This document shows positions 38,401 to 46,632 of a stretch of 64,000 nt of DNA, piece after piece. Under the pieces are notes generated by a model. The model was not told the DNA's origin, ran no database searches, and saw only the letters and a list, made by a program, of their open reading frames with translations. The stretch's first letter is position 1. Every line of letters starts with the position of its first letter. The DNA lies in the NCBI RefSeq assembly GCF_008124765.1, contig NZ_VNHS01000003.1, positions 124,001-188,000 on the forward strand. The letters run 5' to 3'. Source of the stretch: Paenibacillus methanolicus. GTDB lineage: Bacteria > Bacillota > Bacilli > Paenibacillales > Paenibacillaceae. The translations under genes and the position numbers were made by a program.

Positions 38401-39118
38401 GCGTCCCGTATTTGGTCTTCACCGCCGTGCGGAACGTCTGCTTCGCGTGCTCCGAATACACCTGGAATTTGCCGCGGGACGGATAGCTCCAACCGGCCGG
38501 CGGATAGTAGGACGGGAAGCGAAGCTCGCCGGACGGACCGCCGCTCAAGTAGATTTTCGGAATGATCGATTTGTACTCGGCGAAGGCAGCCGCGAACGCG
38601 CTGTACAGCTCCTTGTACTGTTGGCCGACGCCGCTCCACAGCGGGGATACCGCTTCGGAATTCACGAAGCCCGTCTCGCTCTTCAGTTTCATCTCGTCCG
38701 CCGTTCCTTTGCTCCAGAGCCAGGACGGGATCTCGACGAAGCAGGCATCGCCGACGTTGTCGCCGCACTTATGCGTCGAGATGATCGGAATCCATTTCAA
38801 ACCAACCTCTCTCACTACGCTTGCGTACTGCTTGTAGTAGCTCCAGTCGAATTGGTTGTCGCCCGCGCCTTCCACCATGCCCCACCAGACATCCTGCGTG
38901 ATTGCGTATACGTTGTTGTTCTTCAGCGTCTGCAGCTGGGCTTTGAACGCGTTCCAATCCGTCACCTGCGACAGCGGCCCCATCACGGCCGCCTTGAAAT
39001 TGCTTGCGACCGCCGCTTCGGTATTCTTCACGTTGATCGAGAAGATGACCGAGAACAGCATAACCGCGCTGAGCAACAGCGAGACGCTTCTTCTCGCCTT
39101 CGACCTTAAACTTGACAC
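35402..39118 (-). CDS. Secreted beta/alpha-amylase polyprotein: GH14, three CBM25, GH13
   Basis: 1238-residue starch-degrading enzyme with two catalytic units. Signal peptide to about 36; GH14 beta-amylase about 38-450 with acid E198 (SGELRFP) and base E394 (NGENALP); three CBM25-like starch-binding repeats near 459-553, 565-661 and 671-766; Gly-rich linker; GH13 alpha-amylase from about 783 with LDVVLNH, nucleophile D983 (RVDTAKH), acid E1007 (TIGEVY) and D1072 (LDNHD). It resembles the Paenibacillus polymyxa beta/alpha-amylase precursor, which is cleaved after secretion. Beta-amylase would release maltose while alpha-amylase opens inner bonds. GTG start with GGAGG nine bases upstream. Confidence 0.95.
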   Translation of the reverse strand: MSSLRSKARRSVSLLLSAVMLFSVIFSINVKNTEAAVASNFKAAVMGPLSQVTDWNAFKAQLQTLKNNNVYAITQDVWWGMVEGAGDNQFDWSYYKQYASVVREVGLKWIPIISTHKCGDNVGDACFVEIPSWLWSKGTADEMKLKSETGFVNSEAVSPLWSGVGQQYKELYSAFAAAFAEYKSIIPKIYLSGGPSGELRFPSYYPPAGWSYPSRGKFQVYSEHAKQTFRTAVKTKYGTLAGINSAWGTSLTADSQINPPSDGDGFYTSGGYNTTYGKDFLSWYQSVLENHLGVIAQAAHESFDPVFNVPVGAKISGVHWQMTNPTMPHSAENAAGYYDYNRLIQKFKDTNMDLTFTCLEMYDSGSAPNYNMPSTLVDQVSAIANSKGVRLNGENALPVGGSGGFSKIEEKLTRYGYTGFTLLRINNVVNGDGSATGEMANFKNYVTKYSTPDNTTNNSVTVYYKKGFATPYMHYRPAGGAWTTAPGVAMPNSDVNGYAALTVNIGSAFQLEAAFNNGSGTWDSNATKNYIFGVGTYTYTPGANGAAGAITPGKPSGDTGTGTNSATIYYKKGFAMPYAHYRVAGGTWTTAPGTAMADSDVSGYASITIALGSATSVEVAFNNGSGTWDSNSSSNYIFQTGTSTYSPGANGGAGAITSGKPSGTGGGTTNTAVIYYKKGFAAPYAHYRVAGGTWTTAPGAAMADSDVSGYASITIALGSATSVEVAFNNGSGTWDSNNQKNYIFPAGTSTYTPGTNGAAGAIAPGAPSVDGGTGNGGGGTPVDLADWSTKNIYFIMTDRFVNGDPSNDNYGGFNANKSDMTKWHGGDFQGIINNLDYIKNMGFNAIWITPVQMQRSDNAYHGYHTYDFYAIDGHLGTMAKFQELVNAAHGKGMAVMLDVVLNHAGDFNNSGYAKAPFNNADWYHHNGDITSADYNANNQSKIENGDVAGLDDLNQENPAVMSELKNWIGWLKRESGVDGLRVDTAKHVPKWALKEFDAAANTFTIGEVYSGDAGYVGDYSNYLDAVLDFPMYYTFKDVFGGDASMTLIRDRYAQDAKYRDTRYNGLFLDNHDVKRFLNAATGNPSNRSDKWPQLKAALGFMFTSRGIPIVYQGTELGYTGGDDPSNREDVVPNANHELYTYIAKLNGVRNSHPALQNGSQKEKAAESAFYAFQRSKEGDEVVVLINNSWSSQTKTIGNLDNLASGTQLKNQLGSDTLTVNNGSITATLGPKEVKVFTK
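36821..37747 (-). repeat. Three tandem CBM25-coding repeats
   Basis: Internal repeat of about 318 bases per unit inside the amylase gene. The second and third units are nearly identical at DNA level, the first is more diverged, suggesting recent duplication or gene conversion. Confidence 0.85.
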
Positions 39119-39473
39119 ACTAACCAGCCTCCTCGTCCAATTGCCTGCATGCTCTGACTGCGCTTGATGATTCTTCGCCCACTCCCTCCTTCGTTCGACT
39201 TACTTCGCCCGTAAGCGCTGTCATTGCCTATTGTAGAGACCTTCCCGCGAGGACCATACCCAGAAAATTGAACAATCCCGGTGTAAAATATTGATGGCAT
39301 TCGTCATGAAGCAGACGTCGGCATGAGGCGATCGAACTGCGGAGATAGCCGAATTCGATCCGCAAAGCCAACAAGAGCTCCCCCTTCGCCAGCTTGAAGC
39401 CGACGATGGGAGAACCCTTGCTTGTTCATGGTATATAAGCGGAAACAAGCTGCTCGGATATTGGCGCTTGCTC
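39119..39473. other. Intergenic region upstream of the amylase
   Basis: 355 bases with the amylase leader, the cre-like site and -10 described separately. I see no gene, RNA motif or repeat in 39240-39473. Confidence 0.5.
39210..39235 (-). promoter_or_regulatory. cre-like site at the amylase transcription start
   Basis: Plus strand CGTAAGCGCTGTCA (39210-39223) fits TGWAANCGNTNWCA at 13 of 14 positions. A TACAAT -10 on the minus strand (39235-39230) puts the start near 39223, so the site would cover the start, as the amyO operator does in B. subtilis amyE. The -35 is weak. Confidence 0.6.
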
Positions 39474-40853
39474 CTACTGTTCCGTCGCGTCCGTGACGAA
39501 AATCTCGCCTTCGTCGAAGAATACCTTCATCTTGAGCGATTCGCTGACGAAACGGATCGGCACGAGCGTGACGTTGTTGCGCGTGATGGCCGGGGAATCG
39601 AGCAGCGCCTTCTCGCCGTTGACGAGAGCTTCCTTCTGATCGATGACGAGCTGGATCGTGCTGCCGTCCTTCGCGATCGTAATCCGGTTCGCCTTCTTAT
39701 CCCAGTCCACCTTCGCGCCGAACGCTTCTCCGATGAAACGAAGCGGCACCATCGTGCGGCCGTCCAGCGAGAACGGGGCGACGTCCAGCTTGACGTTCTT
39801 GTCGTCCACGGACGCCTCCGTCTGGTTGAGCTTCAGCGAGATCGTCTTGAACGGGAAGACGGTATTGTCGAGGTGGACGGAGTCCTTATTCCCGAACTCG
39901 ACCGGCTTGGAAATCACCGTCCCGAATTGCGTCTCCACCTCGATCACGTAGAACTGGCCGTTCTTGATCGAGCCGTTGTTGTTGGCATACAGCGTCAGGT
40001 CGACCGTCCCCCGGAACGTGCCGACCGGCGTCGTCACGTCTTTGTTGAACTCCGGATTGACGATCTTCTCCCCTTGCTTAAGACCGAGGAGCCAGCCTAC
40101 GCCCGCCCGGTTCGTGCGCCATATGCCCGGGGCTTCCTTGCCGTCCTTATCGGTCGCGCGGAGAATGACGGAGAGCACCTTCGTTTTCTGCGCGAACGCC
40201 AGCTTCAGCTTGAATGTGCCGTCCTTACTGCCGTCCTCGCCGAATTTGGCAATCGAGATCTTGTCCTCGGTCAAGCCCGCCCCGCTGAATTCGCGAATAA
40301 TGACCGGCGCGTACGAAAAAGCGGCGTCCGCGAACGGCGTGATGTCCGTCTTGACGACGCCCGAGCTCGTCGTAATCTCCAAGTAGTAATATTCGCCGTC
40401 CTTCATGCTGTTGTTGTCGGAAGCGTAGAGGTCGAACTGGTTGATGCCCTTGAATTGGCCGAGCGATTCCTTGAACGTCGTATTGAGCGTCTTGCCGTCG
40501 TGCTCCACGGCTAGCAGGTATTTGCCGACGTCGCTCGGCTCTTTCCACGTCGTCCATATGCCATGTCCGGTATCGACGCCTTTGCCGTCGGCCGTCTTCA
40601 TGACGATCTGCTTGATCTCCATCCCTTCGCCCGCGTCGATCAGCAGGCTGAGATGGCCGTCGCGCGTCCCGTCCGGTTCGCCCGTCTTGATGAGCGAGAT
40701 CCGGTCCAACTCTTTATCGAGATACCGGAACTCCTTGACCTGCAGCGGCGATGCGACGATGTCGGCCCCGAAGGCCGCTCCGCCCATTGCCAGAGTATGA
40801 ACCGCGATCGCGCCGATGGCAGCGGTCTGGATCGTTTTGCGTAAACGTTTCAT
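39474..40853 (-). CDS. Exported protein with copper amine oxidase N-terminal-like (PF07833) repeats
   Basis: 459 residues, signal peptide to about 29 (MGGAAFGAD). The C-terminal 110 residues hold the stalk-domain pattern (VDDKNVKLDVAPFSLDGRTM, VPLRFIGEAFGAKVDWD, VPIRFVSESLKMKVFFD) common in Paenibacillus wall-associated proteins; this domain does not itself imply oxidase activity. The N-terminal 340 residues hold two similar beta-rich blocks (DRISLIKTG...GEYYYLEI and DKISIAKFG...GQFYVIEV), an internal duplication I do not recognise. Probable cell-surface role. ATG with AAGGAGG upstream. Confidence 0.8.
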   Translation of the reverse strand: MKRLRKTIQTAAIGAIAVHTLAMGGAAFGADIVASPLQVKEFRYLDKELDRISLIKTGEPDGTRDGHLSLLIDAGEGMEIKQIVMKTADGKGVDTGHGIWTTWKEPSDVGKYLLAVEHDGKTLNTTFKESLGQFKGINQFDLYASDNNSMKDGEYYYLEITTSSGVVKTDITPFADAAFSYAPVIIREFSGAGLTEDKISIAKFGEDGSKDGTFKLKLAFAQKTKVLSVILRATDKDGKEAPGIWRTNRAGVGWLLGLKQGEKIVNPEFNKDVTTPVGTFRGTVDLTLYANNNGSIKNGQFYVIEVETQFGTVISKPVEFGNKDSVHLDNTVFPFKTISLKLNQTEASVDDKNVKLDVAPFSLDGRTMVPLRFIGEAFGAKVDWDKKANRITIAKDGSTIQLVIDQKEALVNGEKALLDSPAITRNNVTLVPIRFVSESLKMKVFFDEGEIFVTDATEQ

Positions 40854-41487
40854 TGTCGTTCCTCCTTGGATTGTCGTGCTTCTCTATCTCATGCAACCCA
40901 TCCTGATCGGCTGAAATACCCGGCGGCGGCCAAGCCCGGCGATACTTAAATAAGCATGCCGAAATTACCGCGCTCGGAATGAAAATAGCGGCAGGCGCGC
41001 GGTCGCCAAGGTCAGACTACGGATGGGAGATAAGCGAAATGATAGGTGGTCAAACAGAAATAAAGGTTGGCGAGTTTGAAAAATCAAGCGGTATTGCGGA
41101 GTGGTTGGCCGCTCGTTCGCGGCAATGGGCAGACGGATCATGCAGAGCAGAAAAGTATGAACGAAGAAAAAAGGCAATAACATCGGTTCGGAAGTTGGTT
41201 GTCAAGCGGAAGGAGAATCAAAAGCGGTTCGGGTATTCGCTGCGCGGCAGCGGCTGAAACGAGGGTATTCGGTCAACGTTAGTCTATCCGAGGAGGGCTG
41301 GTAATGATGCCCATGTATACAATAGCGAGTTTGAGCAGCGTTGTAAAGCATTTTTTACAAGAAAACAAATATCGCTTGTTGCGTAAAGCCGAAATACCGC
41401 CGTGAACATAGCGACTGACTGATAACGACCGGTTATACAACATGGCGCCTGCGGCCGGCATCTCCTCACGGCGCCATGTTGCCTTGC
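40854..41487. other. Gene-poor interval
   Basis: 634 bases, visibly more AT-rich than its surroundings in 41030-41400. Short frames inside lack ribosome sites and family-like sequence. The only structure I see is the inverted repeat at 41438-41481. Confidence 0.5.
41438..41481 (-). terminator. Inverted repeat, possible terminator of cysC
   Basis: CAACATGGCGCC pairs perfectly with GGCGCCATGTTG around a 20-base loop, directly after the cysC stop. It lacks a T run, so termination is not certain. Confidence 0.5.
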
Positions 41488-42126
41488 TTATCGCGCAATC
41501 CAACCGCAAGCCGCCAAATAGCCGACGATTCGCGCGGTGGCGTCCGCCGCGCTCTCCGCTTCCGTATCCACGGCGAGCTCGGGAGCCGGCGGCGGCTCGT
41601 ACGGCGCGCTAATGCCCGTGAAATCGGGAATAACGCCTTCTCGAGCTTTGCGATAATGTCCCTTGGGATCCCGCCGCTCGCACTCCGCCACCGCGCAGTT
41701 CACGTACACTTCGACGAAAGCCCCTTCGGCGACGAGCGCGCGCGCCTTCTCCCTCTCCTCGCGGTAAGGCGATACGCACGCGACAAGAACGATAAGTCCC
41801 GCATCCGCCATAAGTTTCGCCGTCTCGCCGATTCGCCTCACATTCTCCCTTCGGTCCTCCCGGGAGAACCCGAGATCGCCGTTCAAGCCATGGCGGACAT
41901 TGTCCCCATCCAGCAGGAAGACCTGCACGCCTCTGTCGAACAGGCTGCGCTCCACCGCTCCGGCCAGCGTCGACTTGCCCGACCCCGGCAGACCCGTGAA
42001 CCACGCGATCCCTCCGCCGTGACCGGCGCGCCTGGCGCGTTCCTCTTTGGTTACGGACGATTCGTGCCTGACGATATGGGATGCGGAAGCCGCCTCGCGG
42101 CCCTCTTCAACCGATTCCGAAGGCAT
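41488..42126 (-). CDS. cysC: Adenylylsulfate kinase
   Basis: 212 residues; phosphorylates adenosine 5'-phosphosulfate to PAPS with ATP. P-loop GLPGSGKS at 45-52, the APS-binding DGDNVRHGLNGDLGFS segment, and YREEREKAR. Start at the ATG with GGAGGAG upstream; eight further residues upstream lack a ribosome site. No sulfate adenylyltransferase or PAPS reductase lies next to it, so PAPS may serve sulfotransfer rather than assimilation. Divergent from a DUF4915-like gene. Confidence 0.94.
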   Translation of the reverse strand: MPSESVEEGREAASASHIVRHESSVTKEERARRAGHGGGIAWFTGLPGSGKSTLAGAVERSLFDRGVQVFLLDGDNVRHGLNGDLGFSREDRRENVRRIGETAKLMADAGLIVLVACVSPYREEREKARALVAEGAFVEVYVNCAVAECERRDPKGHYRKAREGVIPDFTGISAPYEPPPAPELAVDTEAESAADATARIVGYLAACGWIAR

Positions 42127-42303
42127 GATCAATCTCCTCCTCTCTTCCATGCTTGTTCTGCGAACTCTCTATCATTTTATGTAAGAAGCCGGAAGACGGA
42201 AAGGCTTTCTGTACACGGATTTTCTTCGCAAGCGGAACAAGGGCACGGACGGCGCGCTCGATGCAAGAATAGAGTAGATTATTATATTCCGAAAGTAGGG
42301 AAG

Positions 42304-43158
42304 ATGATGTGGAGCGATGAAAAGATGCTGCTTCTATCGTCACCGAACGGCGGCGGCATGGCCATATTCGATCAGCGGCACTGGCACGTCATCGACCGGG
42401 TATCGACGACGGGAATCGGTTCGGACGATGAATTCTTCGTTCGTTCGGTTCAGCAAGAAGACCATGCGGATCTGGTGGTGCAGCACTTGAGCGGCCGGAC
42501 GAGGCGGCTGCGGTTCGGTGAGTTCTCGGACATTCATGACGTTTACGTGAAGAACGGCTTTATCTATGCGGTGTCGACCGGCACGAACGAGATCGTCTGC
42601 CTTTCGGCGCGCAGCGGCGAGATCGTATCCCGGCGGACATTCCCCGGCGAACCCGATTCGATGCACCTGAATTGCCTGGACGAATGGAATGATCGTCTTG
42701 TCGTATCGGCGTTCGGCAGATTCGCCAAGCATCGCGAGTATAAAGGCAGCGCCCCTTTGAACGGTCTAGTGATGGACGTGCAGACGGGCGAGGACGTATG
42801 GGGACAGCTGACGGAGCCTCATTCTCCGCGGCAAGCCGGGGCTTATTACTTGATCTGCGATTCCGGAACCGGGCGGCTGCTCATCTCCGACGGCGCCGAG
42901 GTCAGGGCGGAAATTCCGCTCGGCGGCTACCCGCGGGGCATTGCGATCACGGATGAGATCGTCGCCATCGGCATTAGCGGCCATCGCCGTCAGGAGGATG
43001 CGGGAATCGCCCGCGTGCGTACCATCGACCTTCGGACGCTGCAGCTCGTGAACGAGATTCCCGTTCCTTTTCGGGAAATCTATGATCTGCGGTTCATTCC
43101 AGTCTCCCTTGCGACGCAGCTGAAACCCGTGCGCGGCGGTTGGCCGGACGTACGCTAA
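42304..43158 (+). CDS. DUF4915/TIGR03032-like protein
   Basis: 284 residues. Beta-strand-rich sequence with repeated short blades (LLLSSPNGGGMAIFD, IHDVYVKNGFIYAVSTGTNE, MHLNCLDEWNDRLVVSAFGR, RGIAITDEIVAIGISGHR) suggesting a beta-propeller; it resembles the DUF4915/TIGR03032 group, though I name the family from memory. No signal peptide. The frame is open far upstream over cysC, but the ATG at 42304 is the first after the divergent gene and has an AGTAGGG site. Confidence 0.65.
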   Translation: MMWSDEKMLLLSSPNGGGMAIFDQRHWHVIDRVSTTGIGSDDEFFVRSVQQEDHADLVVQHLSGRTRRLRFGEFSDIHDVYVKNGFIYAVSTGTNEIVCLSARSGEIVSRRTFPGEPDSMHLNCLDEWNDRLVVSAFGRFAKHREYKGSAPLNGLVMDVQTGEDVWGQLTEPHSPRQAGAYYLICDSGTGRLLISDGAEVRAEIPLGGYPRGIAITDEIVAIGISGHRRQEDAGIARVRTIDLRTLQLVNEIPVPFREIYDLRFIPVSLATQLKPVRGGWPDVR

Positions 43159-43164
43159 GCCAAA

Positions 43165-43203
43165 GAGATGCCAATCGCTCCCGAATAGGAGGATTGGCAT
43201 CTT
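43165..43203. terminator. Bidirectional terminator
   Basis: GATGCCAATC pairs with GATTGGCATC around a 15-base loop, between convergent genes ending at 43158 and 43215. Confidence 0.75.
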
Positions 43204-43214
43204 CTTCGCCGGCG

Positions 43215-44951
43215 TTAATTGGCCGCGACGGCTACCCAATGGCCGGGACGAGCTTCGACGAATCGGGCATGTTCAAGCCCATAAGGATCCGGGATGTCCG
43301 CCTCTGCGCGGACTGGCGGCTGCTTCCGGGATTCGACGGCCGGATCCGGAACGGGAATCGCCGACAAGAGCGACCGCGTGTACGCGTGCAGCGGGTTGGA
43401 ATAGAGCTCCTCGCTCTCCGCCATCTCCACGATCCGGCCTCTATACATGACGGCGACGCGATCGCTGATATGCTTCACCATGGACAGATCGTGCGCGATA
43501 AACAGATAGGTCAAGCCCAGCTGCTGCTGGAGGTCCTCGAGCAGGTTCACGATTTGCGCCTGAATGGACACGTCGAGCGCCGACAGCGGCTCGTCGCATA
43601 CGATGAACTCGGGCGATACCGCGAGCGTCCGGGCGATGCCGATCCGCTGGCGCTGGCCGCCGGAGAATTCATGCGGATAACGCTGCGCATGGGAAGCTTG
43701 AAGTCCCACCATCTCCAGCAGCTCGTCGATTCGCCGCTGCCGCTCCTTCCTTCCCTTCGCGAGCCCGTGCACGTCAAGCGCCTCGCCGATCAGATCCGCC
43801 ACGCGAAGCCGCGGATTCAAGGACGCGTACGGGTCTTGGAAAATAATGCCCATGTGCCGTCGCATCGTCTTCAGCTCCGTCCGGTTCAGCCCTTGGAGCG
43901 GAATGCCCCGGAACAGCACCTCGCCGCCCGTCGCTTCGTGAAGGCGCAGAATCGTCCGCCCCGTCGTCGACTTTCCGCTGCCCGATTCGCCGACGACGCC
44001 AAGGGTCTCGCCGGCCTCGATATGAAAACTAATATCGTTGACCGCCTTCACCACCTGCCCTTTGCCCAGGTCGAAATGCTGACGCAGCGACCGCACCTGA
44101 AGCAGCGGGACGTCGTCGGACGATCGAACGCGGGGAGCCGGCGGCTTCGCCTTCTTGGGCTCGTCCAGCCTTGGCAGCGCTTGAAGCAGCTGCTTCGTAT
44201 AGGGATGCTTCGGATCGGCGAAGATTTGCTCCGTCGCGCCAGTCTCGACGATCTCGCCCTCCTTCATGACCACGACGCGATCGCACATGCCCGCTACCAC
44301 GCCAAGATCGTGCGTGATCAGAATGACCGCGGTGCCCAGCTGCCGCTGAATCGTCTTCAACTCATGCAGAATTTGCGCTTGTATCGTCACGTCAAGCGAC
44401 GTGGTCGGCTCGTCGGCAATGAGCAGCGACGGACGGCAGGCGAGCGCGATGGCGATCATGACCCGCTGCCGCATGCCGCCGGAGAACTCATGGGGATATT
44501 GCTCGTATCGCGCTACGCAATCCGGAATGCCGACCATATCCAACAGCTTGATCGTCTCCTCTCTCGCCTCCCGTCCCTTCAGTTTCCGGTGCTTGATCAA
44601 GCTTTCTTCGATTTGCCGGCCGATCCGCATCGTCGGATTGAGCGACGACATCGGATCTTGGAAGATCATCCCGATCTCGCTGCCGCGGATCCGCTCCATC
44701 TCCGCATCCGTCTTCTCGGCCAAATTCTCTCCCTGGAACAGCACTTCCCCGCTCTTCACCATCGAAGGCGGGGACGGCAGAAGCCGCATGATCGTGCGGG
44801 CGGTCACGCTCTTCCCGCTACCGGACTCTCCGACGATGCCAAGCGTCTCCCCCCGGGCAAGCTCAAAGCTGACGTTTCGCACCGCTTCTGTTTCACGGCC
44901 ATGCGCAAAGAAAGAAACCGATAGATTGTGGACTTGCAATAGTTGGCTCAT
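43215..44951 (-). CDS. Oligopeptide-type ABC importer ATPase, DppD-DppF fusion
   Basis: 578-residue cytoplasmic ATPase with two complete domains of the Opp/Dpp class. First: Walker A GESGSGKS (41-48), signature FSGGMRQRV, Walker B LLIADEPTTSLD. Second: Walker A GESGSGKST, signature FSGGQRQRI, Walker B FIVCDEPLSALD. Each half ends with the HPYTK/HAYTRSLLSAIP tail of oligopeptide ATPases. The start is the ATG with AGGTG upstream. Divergent from two permeases and a binding protein of the same class, with which it should form one importer. Confidence 0.94.
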   Translation of the reverse strand: MSQLLQVHNLSVSFFAHGRETEAVRNVSFELARGETLGIVGESGSGKSVTARTIMRLLPSPPSMVKSGEVLFQGENLAEKTDAEMERIRGSEIGMIFQDPMSSLNPTMRIGRQIEESLIKHRKLKGREAREETIKLLDMVGIPDCVARYEQYPHEFSGGMRQRVMIAIALACRPSLLIADEPTTSLDVTIQAQILHELKTIQRQLGTAVILITHDLGVVAGMCDRVVVMKEGEIVETGATEQIFADPKHPYTKQLLQALPRLDEPKKAKPPAPRVRSSDDVPLLQVRSLRQHFDLGKGQVVKAVNDISFHIEAGETLGVVGESGSGKSTTGRTILRLHEATGGEVLFRGIPLQGLNRTELKTMRRHMGIIFQDPYASLNPRLRVADLIGEALDVHGLAKGRKERQRRIDELLEMVGLQASHAQRYPHEFSGGQRQRIGIARTLAVSPEFIVCDEPLSALDVSIQAQIVNLLEDLQQQLGLTYLFIAHDLSMVKHISDRVAVMYRGRIVEMAESEELYSNPLHAYTRSLLSAIPVPDPAVESRKQPPVRAEADIPDPYGLEHARFVEARPGHWVAVAAN

Positions 44952-44994
44952 CGTGTCACCTGCACCTTTTAATATTACCAAATATTAGAATTCA

Positions 44995-45052
44995 TTCATG
45001 CGCAATTCATGCTTTACTTCATGACTCGGCCGATATTGGAACGAAATTCATG
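44995..45052. repeat. Phased TTCATG direct repeats in a divergent promoter region
   Basis: TTCATG begins at 44995, 45006, 45018 and 45047: three copies about one helical turn apart and a fourth after 29 bases. They lie between the divergent ATPase and permease genes and could be a regulator binding array. Confidence 0.4.
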
Positions 45053-45099
45053 AGCAACTCGAGCCTAAAATCATGACGCAATCGATAAATAAGAAAATA

Positions 45100-45127
45100 T
45101 TGACTTTCTATCGAACTAAAATATACT
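45100..45127 (+). promoter_or_regulatory. SigA-type promoter of the permease operon
   Basis: TTGACT, 16-base spacer, TATACT, about 50 bases before the TTG start with its AAGGAG. Its position rules out a coding start at 45073. Confidence 0.75.
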
Positions 45128-45177
45128 ATATCTATCGGAATAGTTCAATTAAAGTGTTGGAAAAGGAGCGAATACCT

Positions 45178-46617
45178 TTGGTTGAGTATGTGACGGCCGC
45201 AAGCAGCGGAATATCTCAGCCGCTAAGCGCCGTTTTTCGCAAGATGATGCGACATCGCATCTACCGGTATCTGCTCTTCCTGTCCGGCGCGCCGATTACG
45301 TTAATCGTATTCGTCTGCTACCTGGCCCGTCGGACGAAGCTCGGTTACCGGACGATCGCCGCCGAGGCCGCGAAGGAACTTCGGCAAGCTGGCGTCTACG
45401 ATGCGCTGGCGGCCGAAGTTCGCGACCAGCAGCTGCGCAAGCACCGGTTCTTCGGCAGGCAGCCGGCAGCCGCCCTCGTGGAGAAGGACGTGCGTCGAAT
45501 CGCCGGGCAGCAATTCGACGCAAGAGTCAAGGAGCGTGTCGAGCAGCGGCTGGCGGGATCCGGCGGACGGATTTCGTTCGAGGATACGTATCGTCAATTA
45601 ATCGAAAGCCCGCTCGCGTTCGCGCTGTCGATCGTGCTCGGCCTGCCGATGTACGCGCTGATGGCCATCTATGCCAATCCGTATTCGAAATACATCGCGG
45701 AACGGCTCGTCATGGCGATCTTCGTCATCTTCGGCGTCGCGTTCCTTGTCTTCACCCTTCTCTACGTATCGCCGATGAATCCGGCGGCCAACTTGCTCGG
45801 GGAGACCGCGACGGCCGAACAGATTGCCGCCTTTAACCGGCTATATGGGTTGGATCAGCCTTATCTGGTCCAACTGTGGGATACGCTCAAAGGCATTCTG
45901 ACATTCGACCTGGGCAAATCGTTCGCTGGCAACGAGCAGGTGACCGCCGCCATCGCCGGCAAATTCCCGGTTACGTTGACGCTGACCTTCGTCTCGACGC
46001 TGATTGCCGTCTTGATCGCGCTGCCGATCGGCATCGTTTCGGCGACGCGTCCGAATTCCTTTTTCGACTATACGTTCATGTTCGTCGCGCTGCTCGGATT
46101 GTCGATCCCGAATTTCTGGCAGGGACTCATCTTCATCCTGAACTTCTCGATCAAACAGTCCTGGCTGCCAGCAACTTATAATCCGGACAACTGGCTGTCG
46201 GCGATCATGCCGATCGTCGTGCTTGGCACGGGATTAACCGCCGCCGTGGCGCGCATGACCCGCTCTTCCACGCTCGAGGTCATCCATGAGGATTACATCA
46301 CGACGGCCAAAGCCAAGGGACTGAGCAGACGGACGGTGTTGTGGCGGCATGGAGTGGGCAACGCGCTCATTCCGATCATCACCGTGATCGGCCTGCAATT
46401 CGGCGGGATGCTCGGGGGCGCCGCGGTGACGGAGAAAGTGTTCAACATTAGCGGCATCGGCAGTTATATCGTGGACAAACAATTCATTCCGGATATCCCG
46501 AGCATTATGGGCGGGGTCGTCTATACGGCCATTACGATCTCCATCGTGAACGTGCTGGTCGATTTGTTCTATGCGTTCATCGATCCGAGAATCCGCTCCA
46601 AAATGAAACAATATTGA
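45178..46617 (+). CDS. Oligopeptide-type ABC permease (DppB-like) with N-terminal extension
   Basis: 479 residues. The last 310 are a normal DppB/OppB permease (ERLVMAIFVIFGVAFLVFTL start, EDYITTAKAKGLSRRTVLWRH EAA-type loop). The first 170 are extra: a hydrophobic hairpin near 32-50, a charged helical stretch about 55-130, and another membrane segment near 147-167. DppB proteins are usually about 310-340 residues. The TTG start has AAGGAG nine bases upstream, behind the promoter; an earlier in-frame ATG lies ahead of it. First gene of the permease-permease-binding protein operon. Confidence 0.9.
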   Translation: MVEYVTAASSGISQPLSAVFRKMMRHRIYRYLLFLSGAPITLIVFVCYLARRTKLGYRTIAAEAAKELRQAGVYDALAAEVRDQQLRKHRFFGRQPAAALVEKDVRRIAGQQFDARVKERVEQRLAGSGGRISFEDTYRQLIESPLAFALSIVLGLPMYALMAIYANPYSKYIAERLVMAIFVIFGVAFLVFTLLYVSPMNPAANLLGETATAEQIAAFNRLYGLDQPYLVQLWDTLKGILTFDLGKSFAGNEQVTAAIAGKFPVTLTLTFVSTLIAVLIALPIGIVSATRPNSFFDYTFMFVALLGLSIPNFWQGLIFILNFSIKQSWLPATYNPDNWLSAIMPIVVLGTGLTAAVARMTRSSTLEVIHEDYITTAKAKGLSRRTVLWRHGVGNALIPIITVIGLQFGGMLGGAAVTEKVFNISGIGSYIVDKQFIPDIPSIMGGVVYTAITISIVNVLVDLFYAFIDPRIRSKMKQY

Positions 46618-46632
46618 AACAGGAGCTGTCCT

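Noticed and set aside
36452..39109. 885-codon plus-strand open frame opposite the amylase gene
   Set aside because: Arg/His/Val-rich, low-complexity translation, no ribosome site, fully antisense to a gene with clear catalytic motifs. GC-rich codon use leaves antisense frames open.
41279..41509. 76-codon minus-strand frame after cysC
   Set aside because: Overlaps the cysC end and the hairpin; no ribosome site or conserved features.
41476..42303. Long upstream extension of the DUF4915-like frame
   Set aside because: Runs antisense through cysC; the conserved part begins after the ATG at 42304.
45073..45177. Upstream in-frame ATG for the DppB-like gene
   Set aside because: A good promoter (TTGACT/TATACT) lies downstream of it and the ribosome site fits the TTG at 45178.
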